Positions 6,256-6,868 of a stretch of 6,868 nucleotides of DNA are shown one piece after another. Numbering within the stretch: position 1 is the stretch's first letter; each line of letters opens with the position of its first letter. This DNA is from an uncultured Clostridia bacterium (lineage in GTDB: Bacteria > Bacillota_A > Clostridia > Oscillospirales > Oscillospiraceae), in NCBI GenBank assembly GCA_949289625.1, contig CASEPH010000288.1, positions 1-6,868 of the forward strand. Reading direction: 5' to 3'. The translations under genes were made by a program, and so were the position numbers. The notes beneath the pieces were generated by a model. That model did no database searches, was not told the origin of the DNA, and saw nothing but the letters and a program-made list of their open reading frames with translations.

Positions 6256-6868
6256 TTACTCCTCCCGGGTCCAGCGTCCCGTAGCTCCACAAGGAAGACA
6301 CAGGCCTGATTTTGTCACAGGAAGCCCCAGCTCGTCGCAGGCAGTTTTGCCCCCGTATTTCACGCTGAACAAGCTGTCGGAAAGATAGCCCACCACAGAG
6401 GGAGCCAGCCCGGTGGTATAGGAGTTGATGATGACAAACAGCGGATCTTCCGACAGAACTCCGGTACAAAGTTTGACAAAATCGTAAAGATTTTTTTCCA
6501 GCTTCCATACTTCGCCGGAAGGCCCTCGTCCGTAAGAGGGCGGGTCCATGATGATAGCATCATAGCGGCGTCCACGCTTGATCTCCCGTTCCACGAATTT
6601 TCCGCAGTCATCCACAATCCAACGGATGGGTCTGTCCTCCAGACCCGATACGGCGGCGTTTTCTCTGGCCCAGGACACCATACCTCTAGCGGCGTCCACA
6701 TGGCAGACCGATGCCCCAGCCGCAGCACAGGCCAGGGTGGCCCCACCGGTATACGCAAACAGATTTAGCACACTAATGGGACGTCCGGCTTTACGGATCT
6801 TGTCCATGGCCCAGTCCCAGTTTGTTGCCTGCTCCGGAAAAATTCCGGTGTGCTTAAAGTTCATGGGC
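6256..6868 (-). CDS. Class I SAM-dependent methyltransferase, RlmI-like (N-terminus beyond the window)
   Basis: Partial gene. The open frame continues upstream of the first visible ATG (6864) through a Pro codon, and PMNFKHTGIFPEQ is an internal motif in this family, so that ATG is unlikely to be the start. Numbering from it, SAM-binding motif I is VLNLFAYTGGATLACAAAGA at 32-51. The acidic ribose-binding Asp57 lies in VDAARGMVSWARENA, Asp85-Asp86 form a likely adenine-contact site, and motif IV is MDPPSYGR at 106-113. The C-terminus ends with LPVTKSGLCLPCGATGRW (181-198), typical of the group. DPPSYG and the overall layout resemble the catalytic half of RlmI-type rRNA cytosine-C5 methyltransferases, but related enzymes differ in substrate, so the target is not assigned. 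Homologues are usually near 280-300 residues, implying about 80-90 residues lie outside. Confidence 0.88.
   Translation of the reverse strand, partial: PMNFKHTGIFPEQATNWDWAMDKIRKAGRPISVLNLFAYTGGATLACAAAGASVCHVDAARGMVSWARENAAVSGLEDRPIRWIVDDCGKFVEREIKRGRRYDAIIMDPPSYGRGPSGEVWKLEKNLYDFVKLCTGVLSEDPLFVIINSYTTGLAPSVVGYLSDSLFSVKYGGKTACDELGLPVTKSGLCLPCGATGRWTREE

Noticed and set aside
5313..6284. A 323-codon plus-strand open frame opposite ecfA1 and the ecfA2 leader.
   Set aside because: Antisense shadow of ecfA1, whose ABC motifs are complete on the minus strand. No start signal or domain of its own.
6255..6290. Longer ecfA1 beginning at 6290.
   Set aside because: The extra 12 residues read the 3' end of the methyltransferase out of frame. 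The Shine-Dalgarno and family N-terminus both point to ATG 6254.
1..6868. A new defence, mobile or biosynthetic system in the window.
   Set aside because: Six of the seven genes belong to well-known housekeeping families, the strand and spacing are uniform, and no transposase, recombinase, toxin, nuclease or repeat array is present.

Overview
The window looks like an ordinary chromosomal stretch from a Gram-positive member of the Clostridia, most likely the Oscillospirales group of gut anaerobes. That assignment is inference. It rests on the EcfA1-EcfA2-EcfT-TruA block, strong AGGAGG-type ribosome binding sites, a ClpE-type zinc-finger Clp ATPase, a DUF5711-like protein, and moderate GC content. 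All seven genes lie on the minus strand and are packed almost end to end, so they probably form part of one transcript running from high to low coordinates. Both end genes are cut by the window edges.

In transcription order the layout is as follows. (1) A class I SAM-dependent methyltransferase of the RlmI-like type, whose N-terminus is missing (6868-6256). (2) ecfA1 (6254-5403), starting 1 nt after the methyltransferase stop. (3) ecfA2 (5335-4469), after a 67-nt spacer that carries a duplicated Shine-Dalgarno segment. (4) ecfT (4475-3672), overlapping ecfA2 by 7 nt. (5) truA (3659-2895), starting 12 nt after ecfT. (6) A membrane-anchored, probably beta-propeller protein resembling DUF5711 (2905-1793), overlapping truA by 11 nt. 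(7) A 90-nt spacer with two RNA hairpins, then a ClpE-like unfoldase gene (1702 to beyond position 1) lacking its C-terminal part.

EcfA1, EcfA2 and EcfT together form the shared energising module of group II energy-coupling-factor transporters. It powers uptake of vitamins and metals by separate substrate-binding S components, none of which is encoded here. TruA makes pseudouridine at tRNA positions 38-40. The ecf-truA order is a classic Firmicutes arrangement that usually sits among ribosomal protein genes (rplQ before, rplM-rpsI after). Here those flanks are replaced by the methyltransferase on one side and the DUF5711-like and clp genes on the other.

Three of the six visible starts appear to use TTG or GTG rather than ATG, each supported by a well placed ribosome binding site. 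No RNA gene, mobile element, CRISPR array or convincing promoter was seen. I found no convincing new multi-gene system. The most interesting items are the structured leader before clp, the duplicated ribosome binding site before ecfA2, and the uncharacterised membrane-anchored protein.
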